This document shows, piece by piece, positions 8,382 through 16,261 of a stretch of DNA of 64,000 bases. Source of the stretch: CAJINA01 sp964647585 (GTDB lineage Bacteria > Desulfobacterota > Desulfobacteria > Desulfobacterales > CAJINA01); the NCBI GenBank assembly GCA_964647585.1, contig CAZYGG010000004.1:41486-105485 (forward strand), given 5' to 3'. The notes under the pieces were generated by a model that was given only the letters and a program-made list of their open reading frames with translations, did no database searches and had not been told where the DNA came from. A program made the translations under genes and the position numbers. Within the stretch, counting starts at the first letter, position 1. Each line of letters begins with the position of its first letter.

Positions 8382-9569
8382 ATGGACGAAGTCTTTAAGT
8401 ATGTCGAGAAAGAGAAGTCTGCAAAGATCAAGGTAATCGGTGTTGGCGGCGCCGGCGGAAACGCCGTCAACAACATGATCGATTCCAAACTTCAGGGTGT
8501 GCGTTTTATCGCGGCGAACACGGATGCCCAGGCCCTGGATGTTTCGAAAGCCCAGGACAGAATCCAGATCGGCGAACTGCTCACCGAGGGGCTGGGGGCC
8601 GGCGCCAATCCGCAGGTGGGCCGGGATGCCGCTGTTGAAAACCTCGATGAAATCCGCGCAGCCCTGGACGGCAGCCACATGGTTTTCATCACAGCCGGAT
8701 TCGGGGGCGGCACCGGGACAGGCGCGGCGCCGGTCATTGCACAGGCCTGCAAGGACCTGGGCGCACTTACCGTGGCGGTGGTTTCAAAACCGTTTTCCTT
8801 TGAAGGCCGCAAGCGCGCCCGACAGGCCGAAGAGGGTATCAGCGCGCTCAAAGAGGTTGCCGACACAGTGATCACTATCCCGAATGACCGCCTGCGGGGC
8901 CTGGCCTCCAAAAACGCCCGCATGGTGGACATGTTCAAGAAAGCCGATGAGATCCTCCTGCACTCCGTCAAGGGAATCACCGATCTCATTATGATCCCGG
9001 GTCTCGTCAACCTGGACTTCGCGGATGTAAAGACCACCATGCAAAAGGCGGGACTGGCCATCATGGGCATCGGTATCGCCAGCGGCGAGAACCGGGCCGT
9101 GGAAGCCGCAGAAAGGGCCATTTCCCATCCGCTGCTGGAAGATATCTCCATTGCCGGCGCCAAGGGAGTTCTCATGAACATCACCTCCTCCAGTGATCTT
9201 ACCCTCGAAGAGATGACGGAAGCGTCGGACAAAATCTATGAGGAAGTCGGAGACGATGCTGAAATCATCTGGGGCCAGGCCATAGATGAGTCTCTGGGTG
9301 ACGAAATGCGGGTAACTGTCATTGCCACCGGCATCGGCGGCCCGGAAAAGCGGACCGCACGTGGCTTTAAGGACATCACCCGGGGAAAGGTGCGCGATTT
9401 CACACCGGCCGACATGGAGAACGCAGTGGACCTGGATGAACCGACCTATATCCGCCAGCAGGAGGCTGTGGGTGAATCATCGGGTGCCACCTACCGCGGA
9501 TACAAAGGCATTGTCATCGACAACGATGACCTGGATGTTCCGACGTTCTTGAGAAAGAAGGCCGATTAG
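8382..9569 (+). CDS. ftsZ: FtsZ, tubulin-like division GTPase
   Basis: FtsZ polymerises into the Z ring at midcell. Visible motifs are IKVIGVGGAGGNAVNNMI near the N-terminus, the tubulin signature GGGTGTGAAP around residues 108-117 and NFADVKT-like NLDFADVKT in the T7 loop. The C-terminal conserved peptide LDVPTFLRKKAD, which contacts FtsA/ZipA, is intact after a short linker. The ATG at 8382 follows a clear AGGAGG. The leader of ~200 bp suggests ftsZ can be controlled separately from ftsA. The 395-residue size is typical. Confidence 0.98.
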   Translation: MDEVFKYVEKEKSAKIKVIGVGGAGGNAVNNMIDSKLQGVRFIAANTDAQALDVSKAQDRIQIGELLTEGLGAGANPQVGRDAAVENLDEIRAALDGSHMVFITAGFGGGTGTGAAPVIAQACKDLGALTVAVVSKPFSFEGRKRARQAEEGISALKEVADTVITIPNDRLRGLASKNARMVDMFKKADEILLHSVKGITDLIMIPGLVNLDFADVKTTMQKAGLAIMGIGIASGENRAVEAAERAISHPLLEDISIAGAKGVLMNITSSSDLTLEEMTEASDKIYEEVGDDAEIIWGQAIDESLGDEMRVTVIATGIGGPEKRTARGFKDITRGKVRDFTPADMENAVDLDEPTYIRQQEAVGESSGATYRGYKGIVIDNDDLDVPTFLRKKAD

Positions 9570-9626
9570 TGTTCGCCCAGAGCGGCGTTTTCGCATCATC
9601 AAACATGAACGGACAACCCCGGCAAC

Positions 9627-11339
9627 ATGGCCCGAAAAACCGTAAAAAAAGCGTGGCAACCACTGCGTGGCGAATCAGGCGTGGTGCAAAAGCAGCATGC
9701 CGGCCGTCTCACGGTTGCCCTGGTATATCCCAACACTTACCCGGTGGGGATGTCCAATCTTGGTTTTCTGACGGTTTACCGCCTGCTCAACGGGTTCGAT
9801 CACGTTGTCTGTGAGCGGGCATTTCTCCCTGCCGGTAAAGATGGCCCGGCCCGTGGAATTCACACGGTCGAATCCGGCAAACCGATCAGTGATTTCGATA
9901 TCGTGGCCTTCAGCCTGTCGTTTGAAAACGATTATCCGGCAATTCTGACAGTACTTGAAAAAGCAGGCCTCCCCCTGGAATCCGGCGACAGAGGAACCCC
10001 CCACCCCCTTGTCGTGGCCGGGGGGGTCGCCTGCTTTCTCAATCCGGAACCGATTGCGGCTTTTATCGACTGTTTCCTGCTCGGTGAAGCCGAAATTAGC
10101 CTGCCCCTTTTTCTGGACACTTATGCCCCTCAAACCGACCGACAGGCAACCCTGGCACGCATCGCCCGCCAGGTCCCGGGTGCCTATGTCCCCGCATTCT
10201 ATTCACCGTCCTACCATAAAGACGGCACGTTAAAAGGACTGGAGGTTCTCCCGGAAGTCCCCCGAACCGTCAAGCCACCGCGGTTGAACAACCTTGCCGA
10301 TGAACCGGCTTTCAGCAGCATCATCACCCCGGACACCACGTTCAAGAACACCTATCTACTGGAAGTTGCCCGCGGATGCCCCCACGGGTGCCGCTTCTGC
10401 AGCGCCGGATTTGTTTACCGCCCCCCGCGTTTCCAATCCCTGGGGGCCCTTAAAGCGTGCCTTGAGCAGGCCGCCGAACGCACCTCTAAAGTCGGCCTGG
10501 TGGGCACGGCTGTCTCAGATCTGCCCTGCCTGGCCGACCTGTGCCACTTTGCCACGAACAAGGGGCTGCAGGTTTCGTTCAGCAGCCTCCGGGCCGACGC
10601 CCTCGACGACAACCTGGTGAAAACCCTGCACGCCAATAAAGTAAAAACGGCCACCATTGCCCCGGATGCAGGCTCGGAACGTATGCGCTGCATTATAAAT
10701 AAAGGTATCAGTGAAGCCCAGATCCTGAAGGCCGCTGAAAAACTCGTCGCCGGGGGCATTCCCAATCTCAAACTCTATTTCATGGTGGGCCTTCCCTGGG
10801 AAACCGAAGCCGATGTCCGCGCCATCGTAGAACTCACCGGAAAAATAAAGCAGCAGTTTCTGAAAACCAGCCGCAAATTGAAAAAAATCGGTTCGATAAC
10901 CGTCAGCCTCAACGCCTTTGTCCCCAAACCTTTTACCCCCTTTCAATGGTGTCCCATGGATGACCGAAAAAGCCTCCAGTCAAAAATAAAGACCATTCGA
11001 AAGGCCCTGCAAAAGATCCCCAACGTCCGGGTCCAGGCCGAAAACCTGCGCTGGTCTTATATCCAGGCGCTGCTGGCCCGCGGAGACCGGCGGGTTTCCG
11101 GGTTGCTGAAACAGGCCCATGCCGGCGGCGGCAACTGGTCGCGCACCTTCAAGGAAACCGTGGTTGGTCCCGATTTTTATGTCACCCGGGAAAGGTCGAC
11201 CGATGAACGTCTGCCCTGGGAGTTTATCGACCACGGACTGAAAAAGGCTTTTCTGGTGAGAGAATACCAAAGGGCCCGTGCCGGGAAAACATCCGCGGCC
11301 TGTCCACTGGATAACTGCCATCTTTGCGGAATCTGCTAG
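9627..11339 (+). CDS. radical SAM protein with B12-binding-like N-terminus (TIGR03960-type)
   Basis: The protein (570 aa) begins with a cobalamin-binding-like fold (LTVALVYPNTYPVGMSNLG). This is followed by a radical SAM core with the cluster motif CPHGCRFC at residues 251-258 (CxxxCxxC). A Cys-rich C-terminus, CPLDNCHLCGIC, may bind another metal centre. The arrangement matches the uncharacterised radical SAM family TIGR03960, whose members in other bacteria are often fused or adjacent to a TIGR03936 domain; no such partner is visible here. The substrate is unknown. It lies 57 bp after ftsZ on the same strand and may be cotranscribed with it. Confidence 0.85.
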   Translation: MARKTVKKAWQPLRGESGVVQKQHAGRLTVALVYPNTYPVGMSNLGFLTVYRLLNGFDHVVCERAFLPAGKDGPARGIHTVESGKPISDFDIVAFSLSFENDYPAILTVLEKAGLPLESGDRGTPHPLVVAGGVACFLNPEPIAAFIDCFLLGEAEISLPLFLDTYAPQTDRQATLARIARQVPGAYVPAFYSPSYHKDGTLKGLEVLPEVPRTVKPPRLNNLADEPAFSSIITPDTTFKNTYLLEVARGCPHGCRFCSAGFVYRPPRFQSLGALKACLEQAAERTSKVGLVGTAVSDLPCLADLCHFATNKGLQVSFSSLRADALDDNLVKTLHANKVKTATIAPDAGSERMRCIINKGISEAQILKAAEKLVAGGIPNLKLYFMVGLPWETEADVRAIVELTGKIKQQFLKTSRKLKKIGSITVSLNAFVPKPFTPFQWCPMDDRKSLQSKIKTIRKALQKIPNVRVQAENLRWSYIQALLARGDRRVSGLLKQAHAGGGNWSRTFKETVVGPDFYVTRERSTDERLPWEFIDHGLKKAFLVREYQRARAGKTSAACPLDNCHLCGIC

Positions 11340-11676
11340 GTTGTATAGAATCCTGGCCAAGCGGGCCAGGCTTTGGATGGCCCCTTGCGGGGGCTTCTAA
11401 CCAATTATCTCTGACCTGGCCCTGAGGACCAAGCTTTTAGGGCTGAATAAAAGGTCCGCTTACCCAACGCGTTCCAGCAGATGCCCAGTCGCCGGACGCA
11501 GCTTTCCCAAAAACCTATTAAACTTAATAAGTTCGGTTATTTTTTAGTATTTTCTCCCCGCCTGTCAACCTGCAAAAAGGACTTGAAACCATCTGCTCAT
11601 TATGTTAGTCGTGCTGTTGATTTATCAAAAATCCTTCTTTCCAAACGCCAAAAGAATTGAAAGGATCGGACCGTAA
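11340..11676. other. intergenic region with two hairpins and a dispersed motif
   Basis: Two G+C-rich hairpins directly follow the radical SAM stop codon: 11352-11370 (7-bp stem) and 11380-11394 (5-bp stem). Neither has a convincing T-run, so termination is only possible. A copy of the ~35-bp dispersed motif lies at 11411-11451. The remaining AT-rich stretch to 11676 probably holds the promoter of the cytochrome-rnf operon, but no clear -35/-10 pair could be assigned. Confidence 0.5.
11411..11451 (+). repeat. ~35-bp dispersed motif, copy 1
   Basis: The core TGGCCCTGAGGACCAAGCTTTT followed by GGGCTGAATAAA recurs, with variations, at 32301, 33937, 43542, 53051 and 55246, always in this orientation. 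This copy lies between the radical SAM gene and the cytochrome gene. Confidence 0.7.
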
Positions 11677-12120
11677 ATGACTTCGAAAAGCGAGTTTCAA
11701 CTGGCCCTCCGACTGGCGCTCATTCTACTGGTCGCAGGGTTGTTCTGTTTTGCTGCATTTCCCGTCACTCCCCCGGAAAGACCTGTAAGATTGGCCTATC
11801 AAACCAAAGCCGGCAAGGTCATTTTTGACCACAAAACACATTTGAGTGAGACCGGTTACGGGTTGAATTGCGGGGACTGCCACCATCACACCGGCGAAGG
11901 TGAGGCCGAGACTGAAGAGCACGGGAACTGCGGCGTCTGTCACGCCGGGCCCGAGGAGGCTGAAGTGGTCAGTCAGACCTGTAATGAATGTCACGATCCT
12001 GAAGACTACGATCTTGAGGATGTGGCCGCCCGGGCAGACGCCTTTCACTCCCAGTGTATCACGTGCCACAAAGATTTTGAGGCCGGACCGGTTGAATGTG
12101 CCGCCTGCCATGTCATGTAG
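11677..12120 (+). CDS. class III-type multihaem cytochrome c, five haem motifs
   Basis: A signal-anchor or signal peptide (hydrophobic residues ~9-28) leads into a small periplasmic domain. There are five CxxCH haem-attachment motifs, at residues 65-69, 85-89, 102-106, 127-131 and 141-145. Six additional histidines (52, 55, 70, 71, 82, 124) can supply sixth ligands. Classical tetrahaem c3 has four haems, so this is a c3-superfamily variant. It sits 69 bp before rnfC. In Desulfovibrio a multihaem cytochrome also precedes rnfC, so a role as periplasmic electron donor or acceptor for the Rnf complex is likely. The partner is inferred. Confidence 0.88.
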   Translation: MTSKSEFQLALRLALILLVAGLFCFAAFPVTPPERPVRLAYQTKAGKVIFDHKTHLSETGYGLNCGDCHHHTGEGEAETEEHGNCGVCHAGPEEAEVVSQTCNECHDPEDYDLEDVAARADAFHSQCITCHKDFEAGPVECAACHVM

Positions 12121-12189
12121 CCAGGTGGTGAACTTTTCAAACAGCTGCGCCTTTCACCCACAAGCGGCAAACTTTTAAAAGGCTAAACT

Positions 12190-13476
12190 ATGCTGACAAG
12201 ATCATTTTTTGGTTTCTCGAAGCCCAGAATTAAAAACCTGATAACCGGTGACGTCTACCGCCCACCTGAGACGATTACCGTCCCCAGTGCGGTGACCCTC
12301 CTGGTGGAAAAACCGGGCATTGCCACGGGACCGCCCCTGGTTCAGCCGGGCGAGGCGGTAAAAACCGGCCAGAAACTGGTTCTGTTTGAACAGGCCGATA
12401 CGTATGCCACCGCACCGGTCACCGGCCAGGTCACCCAGGTCACGACCCGCGCAGGTGATTTTGGTAAGACCTATGTTGAGATTTGCCTGGAAACCGGTGA
12501 TGCAGACCAGCCGGATGAAAGCTTTGCAGCGGTCTGCGGCGACACCCCGACCCTGGAAACCCTGACCGGCTACCTGGCCAATGTTCCGGGGAAACCGTGC
12601 CTCGAAACACTCAATGACCCCGACAAACCGATAAAAAAGATCGTGGTCAACGGCGCCGACTCGGATCTGCTGGTGGCCACGCGTCAATACCAGGTGAAAA
12701 ACCAGGCGGACGATATTCACCACGGCGTCGGCATCCTCAAAACAGTCACCGGGATCGAGGATATCGTCATCTGCCTCACCCAGGATGTCACCCAGAATAT
12801 CGGGCACCTCGGAGCCGAACCGGTAGGGGTCAGCAACGACTACCCCGGCACCCTGCCCCTCATGATTATGAAGGACGCGCTGGACATGGAAGTTCCGGCT
12901 GGTAGCTCCTGTGAGGATCTGGGGGTTTTCTTTGTCAGTGCGGAAGCCGTGGCAGCCATCGGCCGCGCTTTTTCACAAAAGGCAATTCCGGTTCAAAAAA
13001 CCGTTACCGTTGTTGATAAAAGCGGTCATATTCAGCTGTATACGGCAACCATCGGGACACCGCTTGCGGCAGTATTTGAAGCCATGGGCATGGAACTGGC
13101 CGAGGGCGACCGTATCATTTGCGGAGGTCCCATGACCGGTGCGGCCATCTACTCCGACCAATTTCCGGTCATGCCCGACACCGATGCCATCATGGTTCAG
13201 CCTGGCGCGGATATCCCGCTGACTTCGGATTATCCCTGCATCAACTGTGGTGACTGTATCCCCATCTGTCCGGCCAGAATCCAGGTAAACATGCTGGTCC
13301 GCTTCCTGGAAGCCGGCCAGTACCAGGAGGCGGCCGACCTGTATGACCTGCAATCCTGTGTGGACTGTGGTCTGTGCGCGTTTGTGTGCCCCTCGAAAAT
13401 TCCTGTTTTTCAGTATATCAAGCTGGCCAAATATGAACTCGATCGGCTTGAATCAGCGGAGGCTGCTAATGAGTAA
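12190..13476 (+). CDS. rnfC: RnfC, peripheral Fe-S subunit of the Rnf complex (divergent)
   Basis: RnfC is the cytoplasm-facing subunit that normally carries FMN, NADH and two [4Fe-4S] clusters. The two cluster motifs are clear: C350-C353-C356-C360 and C390-C393-C396-C400. The N-terminal RnfC/barrel-sandwich region is recognisable (AVTLLVEKPGIATGPPLV). However, where canonical RnfC has NGAECEPY followed by an acidic pair, this protein reads NGADSDLLVATRQY (from residue 154), so the flavin/nucleotide site appears altered. The gene overlaps rnfD by eight bases (ATGAGTAA). Family assignment is firm from synteny and clusters; the NADH-binding ability is doubtful. Confidence 0.92.
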   Translation: MLTRSFFGFSKPRIKNLITGDVYRPPETITVPSAVTLLVEKPGIATGPPLVQPGEAVKTGQKLVLFEQADTYATAPVTGQVTQVTTRAGDFGKTYVEICLETGDADQPDESFAAVCGDTPTLETLTGYLANVPGKPCLETLNDPDKPIKKIVVNGADSDLLVATRQYQVKNQADDIHHGVGILKTVTGIEDIVICLTQDVTQNIGHLGAEPVGVSNDYPGTLPLMIMKDALDMEVPAGSSCEDLGVFFVSAEAVAAIGRAFSQKAIPVQKTVTVVDKSGHIQLYTATIGTPLAAVFEAMGMELAEGDRIICGGPMTGAAIYSDQFPVMPDTDAIMVQPGADIPLTSDYPCINCGDCIPICPARIQVNMLVRFLEAGQYQEAADLYDLQSCVDCGLCAFVCPSKIPVFQYIKLAKYELDRLESAEAANE

Positions 13477-14428
13477 TCAGAAGAAATTGATCGTCTCCCA
13501 CGCCCCTTTCTGGCACAATGGGAGCAATGTGACCGAACGCAGTTATGCCATGCTGGTTGCGGCCATGCCGGCCGTCATCTGCGGTATCCTGCAGTACGGC
13601 ATGCCGGCCATCGCCGTGGTCTGCTTTTCCGTCGCCACTGCCATGGGCTGGGAGTGGTTGATCAACCGCACCATGAAACAGGCGCCCACCATTGGGGACG
13701 GCAATGCCGCGGTGATCGGCCTGCTGATGGCTATGCTGCTGCCCGCTACGGTTTCCTGGTGGGTCGTACTGACCGGCACGTTTATCGCGGTTGTGCTGGG
13801 CAAGCAAATTTTCGGCGGCATTGGCGCCAACCCCTTTAATCCGGCGGTCATGTCCATGGCTATCATGTCCGTGGCCTGGCGGGGCCTGCTGGATTTCGAT
13901 ATCGCCCTGGCTCACTACGATTTCGGCTACAATATGCTCTACCCGCTGGGGGTTCTTAAAGCCTTTGGCGTTGCGGGCATCGATTCTTACAGTTACGGGG
14001 ATCTGCTCCTGGGACGACAGGCCGGCGGCCTGGGTTCCACGTTCGGCCTCGGACTGATCATCGGCGGGCTCTTCCTGATTGCCCGTGGTTTTATTCGCTG
14101 GGAAATCGCCGGCAGCTTTCTGGCCGGTGTGCTCGTCACCGCGCTTTTGTTCAATATGTCCGATCCGACCCAATACGCCGATCCGATATTCCACCTGCTC
14201 ACCGGCTACACGCTGATCGGGGCTTTTTTCCTGGCCACCGAGGATGCCTCTTCACCCGTCAATCCCATCCCGATGCTGATTTACGGCGCCGGTTGCGGCG
14301 TGCTCACCGTGCTGATCCGGAATATCGGCAATTATGCCGACGGGGTGATGCTGGCCATCCTGCTCATGAACGCCATCAATCCGCTCCTGGATAGAATCAG
14401 ACCGCAAGCGATAGGAAAGGTAGGATAA
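13469..14428 (+). CDS. rnfD: RnfD, membrane subunit of the Rnf complex
   Basis: RnfD is a polytopic membrane subunit related to NqrB. The ATG at 13469, inside the rnfC stop, is chosen over longer in-frame extensions because GGAGG lies just upstream and the protein then starts normally (320 aa). Recognisable segments are GDGNAAVIGLLMAMLLP, IFGGIGANPFNPAVM and FFLATEDASSPVNPIP. The usual covalent FMN-attachment motif of the (S/T)GATPL type is not evident; the corresponding place seems to read NMLYPLGVLKAFG. The intact rnfG, which keeps its own flavin site, follows two bases later. Confidence 0.92.
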   Translation: MSNQKKLIVSHAPFWHNGSNVTERSYAMLVAAMPAVICGILQYGMPAIAVVCFSVATAMGWEWLINRTMKQAPTIGDGNAAVIGLLMAMLLPATVSWWVVLTGTFIAVVLGKQIFGGIGANPFNPAVMSMAIMSVAWRGLLDFDIALAHYDFGYNMLYPLGVLKAFGVAGIDSYSYGDLLLGRQAGGLGSTFGLGLIIGGLFLIARGFIRWEIAGSFLAGVLVTALLFNMSDPTQYADPIFHLLTGYTLIGAFFLATEDASSPVNPIPMLIYGAGCGVLTVLIRNIGNYADGVMLAILLMNAINPLLDRIRPQAIGKVG

Positions 14429-14429
14429 C

Positions 14430-15023
14430 ATGGGTGAAATTATTAAGATGATCGTGGTATTGACGTTCCTCAGCTCCTTTTCCGGGGGACTGCTGGCCTA
14501 TGTCAAGGAAAACACCGAAGAACGGATCGAGAACCAGGTGCTCCAATTTGTAAAGGGGCCCACGCTGAAAAGCCTTTTCAAAGATGCGGAAAACGATCCC
14601 CTGACGGACCGTTTTACCATTGACCGCGACAAGCAGAGTATGACCTTTTTCGTCGCCAAACTCGACGGAAAAACCCAAACCGTCGCCTTTGAGACGTCCG
14701 GTAAAGGCTACGGCGGTGATGTCGGCCTGATGGTGGCCGTGAACGTGGCCACCGATAAAATCTACGGGGCGGGGGTCACCACCCACAGTGAAACCGCGGG
14801 CTTAGGTTCCATGGCCAAGGACGATCCGAACTTTGCCGCCCAGTTCGCCGGGCAGCCGATCCTGGAAACAATCCAGGTGACCGGTGACGGTGGCAAGATC
14901 AACGCCCTTTCCGGGGCGACCATCACATCCCGGGCTGTGTGCGCCGCCGCTACTCAGGCGGGTGCAACATATAAGAGCCTGAAACCGGAAATCGAAGAAA
15001 AGCTCAAATCACTTACCCCATAG
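14430..15023 (+). CDS. rnfG: RnfG, periplasmic flavoprotein subunit of the Rnf complex
   Basis: RnfG has one N-terminal membrane helix (about residues 5-24) and a periplasmic FMN-binding domain. The flavinylation motif SGATIT is at residues 161-166, with Thr164 the expected phosphodiester attachment residue. The preceding GVTTHSETAGLGS stretch is also typical. No ApbE flavin transferase is present in the window, so attachment must depend on a gene elsewhere. The length (197 aa) and position between rnfD and rnfE match the family. Confidence 0.95.
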   Translation: MGEIIKMIVVLTFLSSFSGGLLAYVKENTEERIENQVLQFVKGPTLKSLFKDAENDPLTDRFTIDRDKQSMTFFVAKLDGKTQTVAFETSGKGYGGDVGLMVAVNVATDKIYGAGVTTHSETAGLGSMAKDDPNFAAQFAGQPILETIQVTGDGGKINALSGATITSRAVCAAATQAGATYKSLKPEIEEKLKSLTP

Positions 15024-15033
15024 GGAGATAGTA

Positions 15034-15648
15034 ATGGCAAAGTCTGTTACCCACGAATTTATAAAAGGTTTCTGGGAAGAAATTGCGCCTTTCCGACTGG
15101 TTCTCGGGTTGTGCCCGGTACTGGGTGTAACCACCAAGGCTCAATTCGGTATCGGCATGGGTCTGGCCACCACGTTCGTGCTGGTCTGCTCCAACCTGCT
15201 GGTTTCATCCCTGCGCAATGTGATTCCCAGCAAAGTCCGGGTTCCATGCTTCATCATCATCATCGCCACGTTCGTCGTCCTGGTGGAAATGCTTATGCAG
15301 GCCTATACATATGAACTCTTCCTGCAGCTGGGTATGTTCATCCCGCTGATCGTGGTGAACTGTATCGTCCTGGGAAGGGCCGAGGCCTTCGCCTCCAAAA
15401 ACGGCTTGGTGCTTTCACTGGCGGACGGGCTGGGGATCGGCCTGGGCTTCACCATTTCCCTGGGCGCCCTGGGCGCTTTCCGCGAAATTTTGGGGGCCGG
15501 GACCCTTACGATCTGGGGAGACCCGCTGTTCAACCTGGTCACTATCTTTCCAGGATTTCAAGCATTCGCTTTCATGGTCCAGGCCCCCGGTGCCTTTGTC
15601 GCCCTCGGCCTCATGCTCTGCGGTATGAACATGTTAGGTCAGAAATAG
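15034..15648 (+). CDS. rnfE: RnfE, membrane subunit of the Rnf complex
   Basis: RnfE is a six-helix membrane protein paired with RnfA; together they hold an intramembrane iron-sulfur site. The conserved half-site sequences LVLGLCPVLGVTT (Cys near residue 27) and VNCIVLGRAEAFA are present. The 204-residue length is usual. GGGAGA precedes the ATG at a good distance. It is one cistron of the continuous rnfCDGEAB run. Confidence 0.95.
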   Translation: MAKSVTHEFIKGFWEEIAPFRLVLGLCPVLGVTTKAQFGIGMGLATTFVLVCSNLLVSSLRNVIPSKVRVPCFIIIIATFVVLVEMLMQAYTYELFLQLGMFIPLIVVNCIVLGRAEAFASKNGLVLSLADGLGIGLGFTISLGALGAFREILGAGTLTIWGDPLFNLVTIFPGFQAFAFMVQAPGAFVALGLMLCGMNMLGQK

Positions 15649-15658
15649 GAGGATTCCC

Positions 15659-16234
15659 ATGGGTGATTATATCGTCCTGATTATTAGCTGCATTTTCGTC
15701 AACAATATCCTGCTGGCCCAGTTTCTGGGCAACTGCCCGTTCTTCGGAACCTCCAAGAAAATGGAGACTGCCGTCGGCATGGCCATGGCCGTGGTATTTG
15801 TACTGGTCATGGCCGGGGTGATCTCCTATATCACCTACCACATGATCCTGGTACCCGCCGGCCTGGTCTACCTGCGGACCATCGCCTTTATTCTGGTAAT
15901 TGCCTCCCTGGTACAGTTCGTGGAGATGTTCTTGAAAAAAAGCATCCCCGCCCTGTATGCCGGGCTCGGCATTTTCCTGCCGCTGATCACCACCAACTGC
16001 GCCGTTTTCGGCGCCTGCGTGATCAATATCGATCAGGAATACAATTTCATGCAGGCCCTGGTGGCTTCTTTCGCCTATGCGGTCGGGTTCGGACTGGCGC
16101 TGGTTATTTTTGCCGGGCTACGCGAAAAGATTCTTCTGGCCCGGGTTCCCAAACCCCTGCAGGATACGTCCATTGCGCTGGTTACCGCCGGCGTCCTTTC
16201 CCTGGCATTTTACGCCTTCAAGGGAATGGTTTAA
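15659..16234 (+). CDS. rnfA: RnfA, membrane subunit of the Rnf complex
   Basis: RnfA is homologous to RnfE and forms the opposite half of the membrane electron conduit. Signatures FVNNILLAQFLGNCPFFGTS and TTNCAVFGACV supply the expected cysteines. The protein is 191 aa with six hydrophobic helices. An AGGAGG sequence lies eight bases before the ATG. RnfB begins 27 bp downstream. Confidence 0.96.
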   Translation: MGDYIVLIISCIFVNNILLAQFLGNCPFFGTSKKMETAVGMAMAVVFVLVMAGVISYITYHMILVPAGLVYLRTIAFILVIASLVQFVEMFLKKSIPALYAGLGIFLPLITTNCAVFGACVINIDQEYNFMQALVASFAYAVGFGLALVIFAGLREKILLARVPKPLQDTSIALVTAGVLSLAFYAFKGMV

Positions 16235-16261
16235 TTGCAGATGTAAACAAGGGAGGTCATT

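Noticed and set aside
11352..11394. Rho-independent terminator after the radical SAM gene
   Set aside because: Two hairpins are present, but neither is followed by a T-run; recorded only as hairpins.
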